DNA of 64,000 nucleotides, taken from the NCBI RefSeq assembly GCF_000158955.1, contig NZ_GG657757.1, positions 1,271,331 through 1,335,330 of the forward strand, written 5' to 3'. Below the pieces are notes generated by a model that saw nothing but the letters and a program-made list of their open reading frames with translations, had not been told where the DNA came from and searched no databases. This document shows positions 10,661 to 18,193 of this stretch, piece after piece. The position numbers and the translations under genes were made by a program. Each line of letters opens with the position of its first letter. The stretch's first letter is position 1. Origin of the DNA: Streptomyces viridochromogenes DSM 40736. GTDB lineage: Bacteria; Actinomycetota; Actinomycetes; Streptomycetales; Streptomycetaceae.

Positions 10661-10964
10661 CGAGGGCACCTCCGGTCTCCCCGCGCAGACCGGGCACGAC
10701 ACGGGCGCCGGTGAGCGGAACGAGTTCGACGTCGACCGGGATTCCGGGCTCGAAGCGCACGGCCGTGCCGGCGGCGACGTTCAGCCGCTTGCCGTACGCG
10801 GCGGCGCGGTCGAACTCCAGCCCGGGATTGGCCTCGGCGAAGTGGTAGTGGGAGCCGACCTGGACGGGCCGGTCGGCGGCGTTGAGGACGGTGAGCCGCG
10901 TGACCTCGCGGCCCTCGTTGCAGACGATCGGCCCGTCGGCGAAGAGGATCTCTCCGGGAATCAT
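10653..10964 (-). CDS. ureB: Urease beta subunit UreB
   Basis: 103 residues, the normal length. It opens [20 protein letters not shown] and carries the conserved [20 protein letters not shown] block and [17 protein letters not shown]. It is a structural subunit of the UreABC trimer. It lies 12 bases after ureA and overlaps the start of ureC by 8 bases, so the three structural genes are tightly coupled. Confidence 0.97.
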
Positions 10965-10976
10965 CGGAACCCTCCC

Positions 10977-11279
<303 letters not shown>

Positions 11280-11391
11280 GTCCCACCTCACAGTCGTCGC
11301 TCCGGACCGTGCGGGGCCCGGTTGCCGCAGCCCCGGGGGGAAAAGCCCTGGTGGCGTGGCGGCAGGCTAGTTGGATCGGGTTTCAGGCACG

Positions 11392-12039
11392 TTAACCGAG
11401 CCGTGTCCCCTCGGCTGCCGCGGGGCCGTCGGGCATGCTCGTCAGCGCCCGCAGGCCGTCCCGGAGAACCTCGACCGGAGCGGGCCCGAAGAGGGACTGC
11501 TGTGCGATGAACCCGAGCACGGCGGCGATCATCGTGCGGGCCACGTGGTCCGGCGCCACGTCCGCCCGCATCATCCCGGCCTCCTGGTAGCCCTCGACGA
11601 TCCGCCCCCAGCTCGCGCGGACCGAGCCGTACCCCTCCCGCAGGACGGCCGCCAGCTCCTCGTTGCGCAGGGTCTCCGTCCAGACCTGGACGACGAGCCG
11701 CGGAAAGGCGGGCCGGCCGTCGACGACGAGGGACTCGCGGGCGGCGAGCGTCTTGCCGAGGACGGAGGCGACGAGTTCGTCCGGCGGCGGGGGCGGGCTC
11801 TGCCGTGCCGCCTCCTCGAAGGCCTCGCGGACGGAACCGAGCACGTCGCCGACGATCGCCCCGATCAGTTCCTCCTTGCCGCTGAAGTAGCGGTAGACGG
11901 CGCCGGCGGAGAGGCCGACCTCCTTGAGCACGTCCTGCATGGACGTGGCGTGGAAGCCGTTGCGGGCGAAGCAGAGGGCGGCGCCGTCGAGGATCTGGCG
12001 GCGGCGGGCGTCGAGATGTTCCTGGGACACGCGGGCCAT
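11392..12039 (-). CDS. TetR-family transcriptional regulator
   Basis: 215 residues from the ATG at 12039. The N-terminal helix-turn-helix is clear: RRRQILDGAALCFARNGF, then SMQDVLKEVGLSAGAVYRYFSGKEEL. The C-terminal ligand domain ends near residue 200. It is divergent from the membrane protein at 12162, and a GAATATTC palindrome lies in the shared promoter, so it probably represses itself and that gene. The ligand is unknown. Confidence 0.9.
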   Translation of the reverse strand: MARVSQEHLDARRRQILDGAALCFARNGFHATSMQDVLKEVGLSAGAVYRYFSGKEELIGAIVGDVLGSVREAFEEAARQSPPPPPDELVASVLGKTLAARESLVVDGRPAFPRLVVQVWTETLRNEELAAVLREGYGSVRASWGRIVEGYQEAGMMRADVAPDHVARTMIAAVLGFIAQQSLFGPAPVEVLRDGLRALTSMPDGPAAAEGTRLG

Positions 12040-12053
12040 GGTCAGCAAAATAA

Positions 12054-12067
12054 AACGAATATTCATT
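12054..12067. promoter_or_regulatory. Operator for the divergent tetR/membrane-protein pair
   Basis: AACGAATATTCATT is a 14-bp near-perfect palindrome (one mismatched pair) centred on GAATATTC, in an AT-rich patch 14 bases upstream of the tetR start. AATGAATATTCATT-like sites are common for TetR-family repressors of efflux genes. Confidence 0.65.
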
Positions 12068-12161
12068 CTTGACAAGGCCGTCCGGGCGGAGCACGGTGGG
12101 GAACACAGCAAAAACGAACGATCCTTCTTTTTAGCCGGTGCAGCCGTTCGCAGGAGATCCC

Positions 12162-13157
12162 ATGCCCTCCACGACCCACCACCGCCTGATCGCGGTCATC
12201 GTCCTCGTGCCCGCCCTCGCGGCCCTGGCCCTGTGGGCCTTCACCTGGCCCGCCGCCCGCACCGCGCCGCGCGACCTGCCTCTGGGTGTCGCGGGGCCGC
12301 CCGCCGCGACGGCGCAGCTGGAGAAGCGGCTGGAAGGCCACGGGGGCGCCTTCGAGATCCACCGCTACGCCGACGAGGCGGCGGCCCGGGGCGCCGTCGA
12401 GGACCGGACCGTGTACGGCGCGGTCGTGGTCACGCCCCGGGGGCCCGAGCTGCTCACGGCGTCCGCCGCCGGGCCGGCCGTGGCCCAGTTCCTCCAGCAG
12501 GCCGTGGCACGGCAGGCCTCCGCCGAGGGCGCGCAGGTGAAGACGGTCGACGTGGTGGCGGCCCCGGCGGGTGATCCGCGCGGCGCGGCACTGGGCGCCG
12601 CCGTGCTGCCGCTCGCGCTGGCCGGCATCGCGGCGGGAGCGGTGGTCACCCTGCTGGGGCTGCGCGGTGTGCGGGCCGTGATCGCGCTGCTCGGCGCGGC
12701 CGCCCTGGTGGGTGTGGTCGCGGCCGGGATCGCGCACAGCCGGCTCGGGGTGCTCACGGGTGACTGGTGGGCGGAGGCGGCCGCGCTGGGTCTGTCGGCG
12801 CTGGCCGTCAGCGGCGCCGTCGCCGGCCTCGCCGCCCTGCTCGGCACGGCGGGCATCGGGATCGCCGGAGCCGTGGTGATGTTCCTCGGCAACCCCTTCT
12901 CCGGGGCCGCCACGGCACCGGAGATGCTGCCGGAGCCGGCGGGCGCGATCGGCCAGTGGCTGCCGCCCGGCGCGGGCGCGACGCTGCTGCGCTCGGTGTC
13001 GTACTTCGACGGGGCGGCGGCGACCGGCCCGGCCCTCACCCTGGCCTGGTGGGCGGCGCTGGGCCTGGGCGCCGTACTGCTCGGCGGTTCACTCCGGGCA
13101 CGGAAGGCGGGCGGCGCGCCCACGGCCGACAGGCGGGAACTCGCGACCGTCGGCTGA
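12162..13157 (+). CDS. Membrane protein resembling ABC-2/YhgE-type permease, TetR-linked
   Basis: 331 residues from the ATG at 12162 with AGGAG 5 bases upstream. One N-terminal transmembrane helix ([19 protein letters not shown]) is followed by an extracytoplasmic domain of ~120 residues. About five further hydrophobic helices start near residue 150 ([19 protein letters not shown] onward). The topology matches the YhgE/Pip or DUF3533-like ABC-2 permease group, whose members are linked to export or stress. No ATPase gene is adjacent. The divergent TetR gene and shared palindrome point to inducible efflux, an inference. Confidence 0.7.
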   Translation: MPSTTHHRLIAVIVLVPALAALALWAFTWPAARTAPRDLPLGVAGPPAATAQLEKRLEGHGGAFEIHRYADEAAARGAVEDRTVYGAVVVTPRGPELLTASAAGPAVAQFLQQAVARQASAEGAQVKTVDVVAAPAGDPRGAALGAAVLPLALAGIAAGAVVTLLGLRGVRAVIALLGAAALVGVVAAGIAHSRLGVLTGDWWAEAAALGLSALAVSGAVAGLAALLGTAGIGIAGAVVMFLGNPFSGAATAPEMLPEPAGAIGQWLPPGAGATLLRSVSYFDGAAATGPALTLAWWAALGLGAVLLGGSLRARKAGGAPTADRRELATVG

Positions 13158-13231
13158 ACCGTGGCCCCGCGCGCAGACGCACCGGCACCCGAGTGCGCCA
13201 CGACGGAACAACGAGCACACGGAAGAAGAAC

Positions 13232-13270
13232 GACCGTGCATCCCCGCACAGCGGACGGGAATACACGGTC
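13232..13270. terminator. Inverted repeat between convergent genes
   Basis: GACCGTG (13232-13238) and CACGGTC (13264-13270) pair across a 25-base loop, between the membrane-protein gene and the convergent antitoxin gene. A weak terminator candidate. Confidence 0.35.
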
Positions 13271-13291
13271 TTCCGTCTGCTCCGGGCCGGG

Positions 13292-13579
13292 CTAGGCGGG
13301 GTTCGGGCCCCGGTGCTCCGCCGCGATGCCGAATCGCTGCCGTTCGCGAGAAGCGGACGCGACCTCGTGGACCGTGGAGACGGCGCTGATCACCGCCTCC
13401 TCCGCGGGCTCCGCAAGCTCCTGGGCCTCTTCGAGTCGCCGCAGGTCATCGGCGGAGACGAGGGCGACGAGGGGCTTGCCGTGCCGGGTGACGACGACAC
13501 GCTCGCCGGCGTACACCACGCGGTTGATCAGGTCGGCGAGCTCAGCCCTGGCTTGCGTCACCGGAATCTCGTAGGCCAT
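13292..13579 (-). CDS. Phd/YefM-family antitoxin without an adjacent toxin
   Basis: 95 residues from the ATG at 13579. The start [42 protein letters not shown] follows the Phd/YefM DNA-binding and dimerisation domain closely. The C-terminus is a charged, probably disordered tail of the kind that neutralises a toxin. No YoeB, Doc or other small toxin ORF lies downstream: the next 134 bases run into the end of the convergent membrane-protein gene. It is divergent from clpP, with a TGTACA element between them. Confidence 0.9.
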   Translation of the reverse strand: MAYEIPVTQARAELADLINRVVYAGERVVVTRHGKPLVALVSADDLRRLEEAQELAEPAEEAVISAVSTVHEVASASRERQRFGIAAEHRGPNPA

Positions 13580-13605
13580 GTCCCCATCATAACGGCACGT
13601 ACGTC

Positions 13606-13622
13606 CTGTACATTTTTTACAG
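13606..13622. promoter_or_regulatory. TGTACA-containing operator candidate for the YefM-like antitoxin
   Basis: CTGTA (13606-13610) and TACAG (13618-13622) form an inverted repeat in an unusually AT-rich stretch, and the left arm contains TGTACA (13607-13612). E. coli YefM is known to bind TGTACA hexamers in its own promoter. The site lies 27 bases upstream of the antitoxin start and 47 bases upstream of clpP, so it could affect both. Confidence 0.5.
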
Positions 13623-13669
13623 AGACAGCTGTCGCCGGAGACAGCCCTGCCCGCGAGGAGGGGTTCACC

Positions 13670-14305
13670 ATGACCCGACCGTCCGCCCGTTACGTGCTGC
13701 CCGAGTTCACCGAACGGACGGGGTCCGGGCAACGGACGATGGATCCGTACTCGAAGCTCCTGGAGGAGCGGATCGTCTTCCTCGGGACGCCCGTGGACGA
13801 GACCTCGGCGAACGACGTGATGGCCCAGTTCATGTACCTGGAACACCATGCGCCCGACCGCGACATCTCGCTCTACATCAACTCCCCCGGCGGCACGTTC
13901 CACGCGATGACGGCCCTCTACGACACGATGCAGTACATCAACTGCGACGTGGAGACGGTCTGCCTGGGCCAGGCCGGGGCGGCCGCCTCGATGCTGCTGG
14001 CGGCGGGGACGCCCGGCAAGCGATCCGTACTGCCGGACGCGCGCCTGGTGATCCATCAGCCCGCGCTGCCCGAGCCGGTCCACGGACAGGCCAGCGATCT
14101 GGCGATCCAGGCCGACGAGCTGATGCGCATCCGGACGCGCATGGAAGAGATGCTCGCGCGGCACACGGGCCGCACCCGGGAGCAGGTGAGCGCCGACATC
14201 GAGCGCGACAAGATCCTCACCGCCCAGGAGGCGGTGGAGTACGGCCTGGTGGACCGGATCGTCCCGAACCGCAAGGCCACCCTGGCCCCGCCGACCGGAG
14301 AGTGA
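13670..14305 (+). CDS. clpP: ClpP-like protease subunit with alanine at the nucleophile position
   Basis: 211 residues from the ATG at 13670 with GAGGAGG upstream. The ClpP fold is complete: LYINSPGG (68-75), [11 protein letters not shown] with catalytic H129, [17 protein letters not shown] with D180, and [11 protein letters not shown]. In normal ClpP the motif is GQAAS, with Ser 25 residues before the His. Here GQAGAAASM places A104 exactly 25 residues before H129, and the nearest Ser (S107) is three residues late. The subunit may be inactive on its own, act with another ClpP, or use a shifted Ser. There is also a two-residue insertion in the handle ([10 protein letters not shown]). It is divergent from an orphan antitoxin and followed by a small gene 7 bases downstream. 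Confidence 0.85.
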   Translation: MTRPSARYVLPEFTERTGSGQRTMDPYSKLLEERIVFLGTPVDETSANDVMAQFMYLEHHAPDRDISLYINSPGGTFHAMTALYDTMQYINCDVETVCLGQAGAAASMLLAAGTPGKRSVLPDARLVIHQPALPEPVHGQASDLAIQADELMRIRTRMEEMLARHTGRTREQVSADIERDKILTAQEAVEYGLVDRIVPNRKATLAPPTGE

Positions 14306-14312
14306 GCCTCCG

Positions 14313-14621
14313 GTGCTTCCTCCCGAACTGCCGCCGCTGCCCGCCCTGACCCGCGCCGAGGCGGAGTTGATCGACCGGTACCTCGAGGTCGTCGACCTGC
14401 TCGGCCGGATCAATCCGGCCCTGGACGGCGACACCTACCGTGGACTGCGCGCCGCCCAGGCCCTGGTCGGCAAGGCGACCGCGCTACGTGACGCACTCAC
14501 CCTGATGCACCAACGAGGCGAGACGGAACTGCACTCCGCCACACTCGCCAGAGCCCTGCGGGTGCTCGACGGCGAGCGGCGCACGGCGCGCGTCACCCTG
14601 CCCCCGGAGTCCGTCAGTTGA
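14313..14621 (+). CDS. Small helical hypothetical protein downstream of clpP
   Basis: 102 residues, starting 7 bases after the clpP stop and therefore probably co-transcribed with it. The sequence is proline-rich at the start (LPPELPPLPALT) and then predicted helical (RAEAELIDRYLEVVDLLGRI, LRAAQALVGKATALRDALTLMHQRG). There is no signal peptide, membrane segment or known motif. I do not recognise the family. Its position suggests a ClpP partner or adaptor, but that rests only on linkage. Confidence 0.7.
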   Translation: MLPPELPPLPALTRAEAELIDRYLEVVDLLGRINPALDGDTYRGLRAAQALVGKATALRDALTLMHQRGETELHSATLARALRVLDGERRTARVTLPPESVS

Positions 14622-14682
14622 CGCGGACTCATCGGCCCGGACGCTCGCTTCGACGACAAGGCGTCCGGGCCCGAGTCGAAAC

Positions 14683-14735
14683 GGCCCGAAAGACGTACCC
14701 CTGTTCGGAGTAGACGGGGATCGTATTTTCGGGCC
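14683..14735. terminator. 9-bp inverted repeat with long loop
   Basis: GGCCCGAAA (14683-14691) pairs with TTTCGGGCC (14727-14735) across a 35-base loop, about 60 bases after the clpP-linked small gene. It may be the terminator of that operon. Confidence 0.4.
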
Positions 14736-14871
14736 CTCGCAGTTGCGCAACACGCCTGACCGAGGGGCGGAATAAGGCATTCCATCCCAGGTCCGGCGGC
14801 CTGTGCGCCTGTGGACGGCGACTCGAACGCAGGGGTGTCCACCCGAACGGATGAGTGGTGAGTAACAACAC

Positions 14872-14895
14872 AAATCCCAGGTTCCGTTGGGATTT
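14872..14895. promoter_or_regulatory. 8-bp perfect inverted repeat in the promoter region of the NlpC/P60 gene
   Basis: AAATCCCA and TGGGATTT flank an 8-base spacer, about 110 bases upstream of the riboswitch. The position suits an operator near the transcription start. The regulator is unknown. Confidence 0.4.
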
Positions 14896-15004
14896 CCGGA
14901 CATCCATGCGCCAAGATCCCTGACTGACGACAAGCCCCCGCCACAGCGGCGGGGCGGTCCGGGCGGACGCCGAGTCCTGCCGCCGCCCGGATGACCGGTC
15001 GACA

Positions 15005-15166
15005 GAAGTGCATCGGCAGGAGTGGAGGACCCAAGCACGACGGGTCGCCGGGACGGTCACGCCATGACCGGGCCCGAGCAGCCCTTGGGGTGAAGCCGCG
15101 TCAGCGGCCGGGCAACTTCGCCAGCCCGAATCCGACAGGTCATCCTTCACAGGCGGCTGACGAAGG
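15005..15166 (+). ncRNA. c-di-AMP riboswitch (ydaO/yuaA class)
   Basis: The leader directly before an NlpC/P60 hydrolase contains the typical actinobacterial ydaO elements in order: GGCAGGAGTGGAGGACCCAA near 15013, a variable GC-rich hairpin, GGGTGAAGCCGC, GCGGCCGGGCAACTTCGCCA, GCCCGAATCCGACAG, then GGCGGCTGACGAAGGG just before the start codon. In Streptomyces this riboswitch class sits ahead of rpf and NlpC/P60 cell-wall hydrolase genes and turns expression off when c-di-AMP is high. The end coordinates are approximate. Confidence 0.88.
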
Positions 15167-15173
15167 GTTGCGC

Positions 15174-15647
15174 ATGACTGCGCTCAATCGTGTCCCGTCG
15201 CTCATGGTCCGGGCCGGTACGGCCTCGGCCCTCACCATCGCCGCCGTGGGCGGCTCGATCGTGGCCCCCGGCTTCTCCTCCGAAGCAGCGGCGGCCACGC
15301 CGGCGACGAAGGCGCTCCAGATAGCGGCCTCGAAGAAGGGTTCGCCCTACAAGTACGGAGCCACCGGGCCGCACCGGTTCGACTGCTCAGGTCTGACGCT
15401 GTACTCGTTCAAGAAGGCGGGCAAGAAGCTCCCCCGCACGGCCGCCCAGCAGTACAACAGGACGCGCCACATCTCCGCCAAGAGCCGCAAGGCGGGAGAC
15501 CTGGTGTTCTTCCACTCGGGCAGCAACGTGTACCACGTCGGTATCTACGCGGGTAAGAACAAGCTCTGGCACGCCCCGAAGAGCGGGGACGTCGTGCGAC
15601 TGCAGAAGCTCTGGACCAAGAGCGTCTGGTACGGGCGCGTGAAGTGA
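15174..15647 (+). CDS. Secreted NlpC/P60 cell-wall endopeptidase
   Basis: 157 residues from the ATG at 15174. The N-terminal signal peptide (VRAGTASALTIAAVGGSIVAPGFSSEAAAA) is cleaved near residue 40. The NlpC/P60 domain follows: YKYGATGPHRFDCSGLTLYSFKKAG with the catalytic Cys in FDCSG, then RKAGDLVFFHSG and NVYHVGIYAGKNKLWHAPKSG with the catalytic His in YHVGIY. The length is that of a minimal one-domain enzyme. It probably cuts peptidoglycan stem peptides during germination or growth. The upstream c-di-AMP riboswitch ties its expression to that second messenger. Confidence 0.92.
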   Translation: MTALNRVPSLMVRAGTASALTIAAVGGSIVAPGFSSEAAAATPATKALQIAASKKGSPYKYGATGPHRFDCSGLTLYSFKKAGKKLPRTAAQQYNRTRHISAKSRKAGDLVFFHSGSNVYHVGIYAGKNKLWHAPKSGDVVRLQKLWTKSVWYGRVK

Positions 15648-15695
15648 TCCGCCCGGCGTGCGGCGGCGTCCTGACGCGCCGCCGCACGCCGGAGC

Positions 15696-16370
15696 GTGAC
15701 ACGGGCTGAAGTGGTTACCCGTGACTCCATGGCCGAGCACCGTCCCTGCACCGCACGCGGCGAGACGCCGTTGCAGCGCGCCGACCGGAACTTCGTCGAG
15801 CTGCTCCAGGAACTCCGGGTCACCCAGACGGGCGTACAGATCCTCTTCGCCTTCCTGCTGTCGCTGGCCTTCACCTCGCGTTTCGGGTCCCTCGACTCCT
15901 TCCAGCGCGTCGTCTACGTCGTCACGCTGCTGCTGGCGGTCCTGGCCGCGGCGCTGTTCACCGCGCCGGCCGCGCTGCACCGCTCGCTCTTCCAGCAGGG
16001 CGCCAAGCCGCGCATCGTGCAGGTCTCCTCACGCCTGGCCACCACCGGGCTTATCGTTCTGGTGTTCGCTTTCAGTGGGTCCGTACTGCTGGTGGTGGAT
16101 GTGACGACCCTCCGGGCCGGCGGGATCGCGGCGGGCGCGGCGACCTTCCTGGTCTGCACCGGCCTGTGGGGGCTGCTCCCCCGGCTGGTGCGGCGGGCGG
16201 GGCAGCGCGACAGGGCGGACGGCGCCTCCGAGGAACCGGACACCCCCGTCGAGCGACCGGCGCCCCAGGGCACGGTCCAGATCCCCGCACCGCTGCGCGG
16301 CACCATCAGGCCGCCGTCAGCGGTTCGAGGGGGAGCAGCTCACCGGGAGGCGTCAGCGCGGCGCCGATGA
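15696..16370 (+). CDS. Four-helix membrane protein of the DUF6328 type
   Basis: 224 residues from the GTG at 15696; an ATG at 15729 is an alternative start. After the soluble segment LQRADRNFVELLQELRVTQTGVQILFAF come about four transmembrane helices (FAFLLSLAFTSRF, VVYVVTLLLAVLAAALF, TTGLIVLVFAFSGSVLLVV, GIAAGAATFLVCTGLWGLL). A polar, proline-rich cytoplasmic tail ends the protein. The ETPLQRADRNFVELLQELRV start resembles DUF6328. The function is unknown. Confidence 0.75.
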   Translation: MTRAEVVTRDSMAEHRPCTARGETPLQRADRNFVELLQELRVTQTGVQILFAFLLSLAFTSRFGSLDSFQRVVYVVTLLLAVLAAALFTAPAALHRSLFQQGAKPRIVQVSSRLATTGLIVLVFAFSGSVLLVVDVTTLRAGGIAAGAATFLVCTGLWGLLPRLVRRAGQRDRADGASEEPDTPVERPAPQGTVQIPAPLRGTIRPPSAVRGGAAHREASARRR

Positions 16371-16371
16371 C

Positions 16372-16815
16372 TCACGGTCCCGTGACGGGCTGAGCGGGGA
16401 CGGCCCAGGGGAGTTCGATGAGGATGGTCTTGCCGCCCTCACGGGTCGGGCGGATCCTGAGCTTGCCGCCGCATTCCGCGGTCAGCCAGCGGATGATGAC
16501 CAGCCCGCGCCCGTTGTCCTGCTGGACGGCGGCGGGCAACCGTCTGGGGAGCCGGGGGTGGCTGTCCGTGACGCCGATGCTCAGTCGTTCGTCCCGGTCG
16601 AGTACGACGTCCACCGTGAAGGTGGGCGACTGGCCGAAGGTGTGCTGGACGGCGTTGGTGGCGAGTTCGGAGACGATGAGCCTGACGGTGTCGGACACTT
16701 CCGTGTCCGCCGGCAGGCCCCACTCCGTGAGCGTGCCCACCACGTAGGCGCGTGCCGCGGAGACCGAGGCCGGATCGCTCGGCAGAGTGACGGATGCTTC
16801 CAGATGGTCTGCCAT
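16372..16815 (-). CDS. Anti-sigma-like ATP-binding protein (HATPase) linked to a DUF5753 regulator
   Basis: 147 residues. It is a single HATPase domain of the RsbW/SpoIIAB type: VSDTVRLIVSELATNAVQHTFG (N-box), then DNGRGLVIIRWLTAECGG and a final GKTILIELPW. Small ATPases of this kind lie next to DUF5753 helix-turn-helix regulators and DUF397 proteins throughout Streptomyces, as here. They may act as kinases or sequestering factors in the same pathway. It is divergent from the regulator, with a 212-base intergenic region. Confidence 0.88.
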   Translation of the reverse strand: MADHLEASVTLPSDPASVSAARAYVVGTLTEWGLPADTEVSDTVRLIVSELATNAVQHTFGQSPTFTVDVVLDRDERLSIGVTDSHPRLPRRLPAAVQQDNGRGLVIIRWLTAECGGKLRIRPTREGGKTILIELPWAVPAQPVTGP

Positions 16816-16943
16816 GGCGACGTCGTCCCTTTCCCACGGGACCGCAGTCCGACACGGAGCGGATGGTTCGAGTACGGTCCCGGACTGGTGCTTCGTCGTC
16901 AGACTGCCACCAGAACACCCGCGAGGGGCGGCGATCCACCAAG

Positions 16944-16957
16944 AGATGCATATATCT
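16944..16957. promoter_or_regulatory. AT-rich palindrome in the HATPase/XRE intergenic region
   Basis: AGATGCATATATCT has matching AGAT/ATCT ends and stands out as AT-rich in a GC-rich region. It lies about 70 bases upstream of the XRE start, so it may be part of a promoter or operator. Confidence 0.3.
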
Positions 16958-17027
16958 GTCGCTCAAAGCGGTGAACTCTGCGACGCGAGACCGTATTTGG
17001 GTGGCTCGTAAGGAGTAAGGAGAACCC

Positions 17028-17888
17028 ATGCAGCACGGTCCCGCGGTGCGCCGCCGGAAACTGGGCGCCGAACTCCGCGCACTGCGCACCTCGGCGGGGC
17101 TCACCAGTGGACAGGCGGCCCGCCTGGTGGGCTGGCACCAGTCGAAGGTCAGCCGGATCGAGACGGGCACGAGCGGGGTGAAACCGGCCGATGTGCGGTT
17201 ACTGCTCGACGCCTATGGTGTGGCGGACTCCCAACTGCGCGAGCTGCTCATGGTGTTGGCGGGGGCCGACGACAGCGGGGGCCGGCATCACTGGTGGCAC
17301 GCCTACCGCGGTGTCCTGCCGCCGACCTACCGGGACTTCATCAGCCTGGAGTCCCAGGCCGGCACGATGCGCACGCTGGAGACCACGGTCGTCCCGGGGC
17401 TGCTGCAGACCCCCGAGTACGCGCGTGCCGTGACGAGGGCCGCGGTGGAGGGCCTGTCGGAGGAGCGGCTGGACACACTGGTCGAGGTGCGGCTGGCCCG
17501 GCAGGACGTGCTGCGGGCGGATCCGCCGCTGGAGCTGAGCGCCGTCCTGGACGAGGCGGTGCTGCGGCGGGAGGTGGGCGGGCCCGGGGTCATGGCGCGG
17601 CAGCTGGAACGACTGGTCGAGGCGGCGCGGTTGCCTCAAGTGCGGTTGCAGGTGTTGCCGTTCACCGCCGGGGCGCACATCGGCGTCACCGGCCCTTTCG
17701 TTATTTTCTCATTTTCGAGCACCGCCGATCTGGATGTGGTTGTTCTCGACCACTTGACGAGTAGCCTCTACCTCGAACGGAAAGAAGACCTCCGGGTCTA
17801 CTCGGAGGCCTTCAACACCCTTCAGATCCACGCCCTTTCACCCGAGGACTCGTTGGATTTCATCGCCGGGACAGCCGCCGGCGCCTAA
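17028..17888 (+). CDS. XRE-family regulator with DUF5753 domain (WhiJ-like)
   Basis: 286 residues with AAGGAG upstream. The N-terminal helix-turn-helix is RRRKLGAELRALRTSAGLTSGQAARLVGWHQSKVSRIETG (about 8-47). The remaining ~200 residues are DUF5753, recognisable from YRDFISLESQAGTMRTLETTVVPGLLQTPEYARAV, LDEAVLRREVGGPGVMARQLERLVEAARLPQVRLQVLP and LDVVVLDHLTSSLYLE. Such proteins are developmental or antibiotic regulators in Streptomyces, usually paired with a DUF397 protein that modulates them. The DUF397 gene starts 9 bases downstream. Confidence 0.92.
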   Translation: MQHGPAVRRRKLGAELRALRTSAGLTSGQAARLVGWHQSKVSRIETGTSGVKPADVRLLLDAYGVADSQLRELLMVLAGADDSGGRHHWWHAYRGVLPPTYRDFISLESQAGTMRTLETTVVPGLLQTPEYARAVTRAAVEGLSEERLDTLVEVRLARQDVLRADPPLELSAVLDEAVLRREVGGPGVMARQLERLVEAARLPQVRLQVLPFTAGAHIGVTGPFVIFSFSSTADLDVVVLDHLTSSLYLERKEDLRVYSEAFNTLQIHALSPEDSLDFIAGTAAGA

Positions 17889-17897
17889 GGAGGCACC

Positions 17898-18128
17898 ATG
17901 CGTGCACTGCCTCGTCATGTCCCCTCAAGCCTCGAACTGCACGGTGTGCGGTGGTTGCGCAGCAGCTACAGCACCGGCGCGAACAACTGCGTCGAGACCG
18001 CGCGTCCGGTCACCCCCGACCGGTCCGGGCTGCTCGCCGTGCGCGACTCCAAGGACCCCGCCGGGCCCGCGCTGCTCTTCTCCCCGGAGAGCTGGGCGGA
18101 GTTCACGGCCGCGGTCGAGCGCATCTGA
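17898..18128 (+). CDS. DUF397 protein, partner of the DUF5753 regulator
   Basis: 76 residues. The DUF397 signature is complete: WLRSSYSTGANNCVETA, then VAVRDSKDP-like AVRDSKDPAGPALLFSPESWAEFTAAV. In known pairs (for example WhiJ and its partner) the small protein relieves or tunes DNA binding by the XRE protein. AAGGAGG lies just upstream of the ATG and overlaps the end of the regulator gene, so the two are one operon. Confidence 0.93.
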   Translation: MRALPRHVPSSLELHGVRWLRSSYSTGANNCVETARPVTPDRSGLLAVRDSKDPAGPALLFSPESWAEFTAAVERI

Positions 18129-18193
18129 ACCCGCTTCTCCAACCGTTCCTGATCAGTCCGTCATCGTCCGGTACCCGGCCGTGTCACGCCGAC

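Larger units (their letters stand above)
14622..15004. other. Leader/intergenic region ahead of the c-di-AMP riboswitch
   Basis: There is no gene here. It contains two perfect inverted repeats (14683-14735 and 14872-14895), annotated separately, and presumably the promoter of the NlpC/P60 gene. An antisense open frame across the region is incompatible with the downstream structured RNA and was not accepted. Confidence 0.6.

Noticed and set aside
14629..15150. 173-residue minus-strand frame in the riboswitch region
   Set aside because: It lies opposite a structured leader RNA and two inverted repeats, has no homology I recognise and no proper ribosome site.
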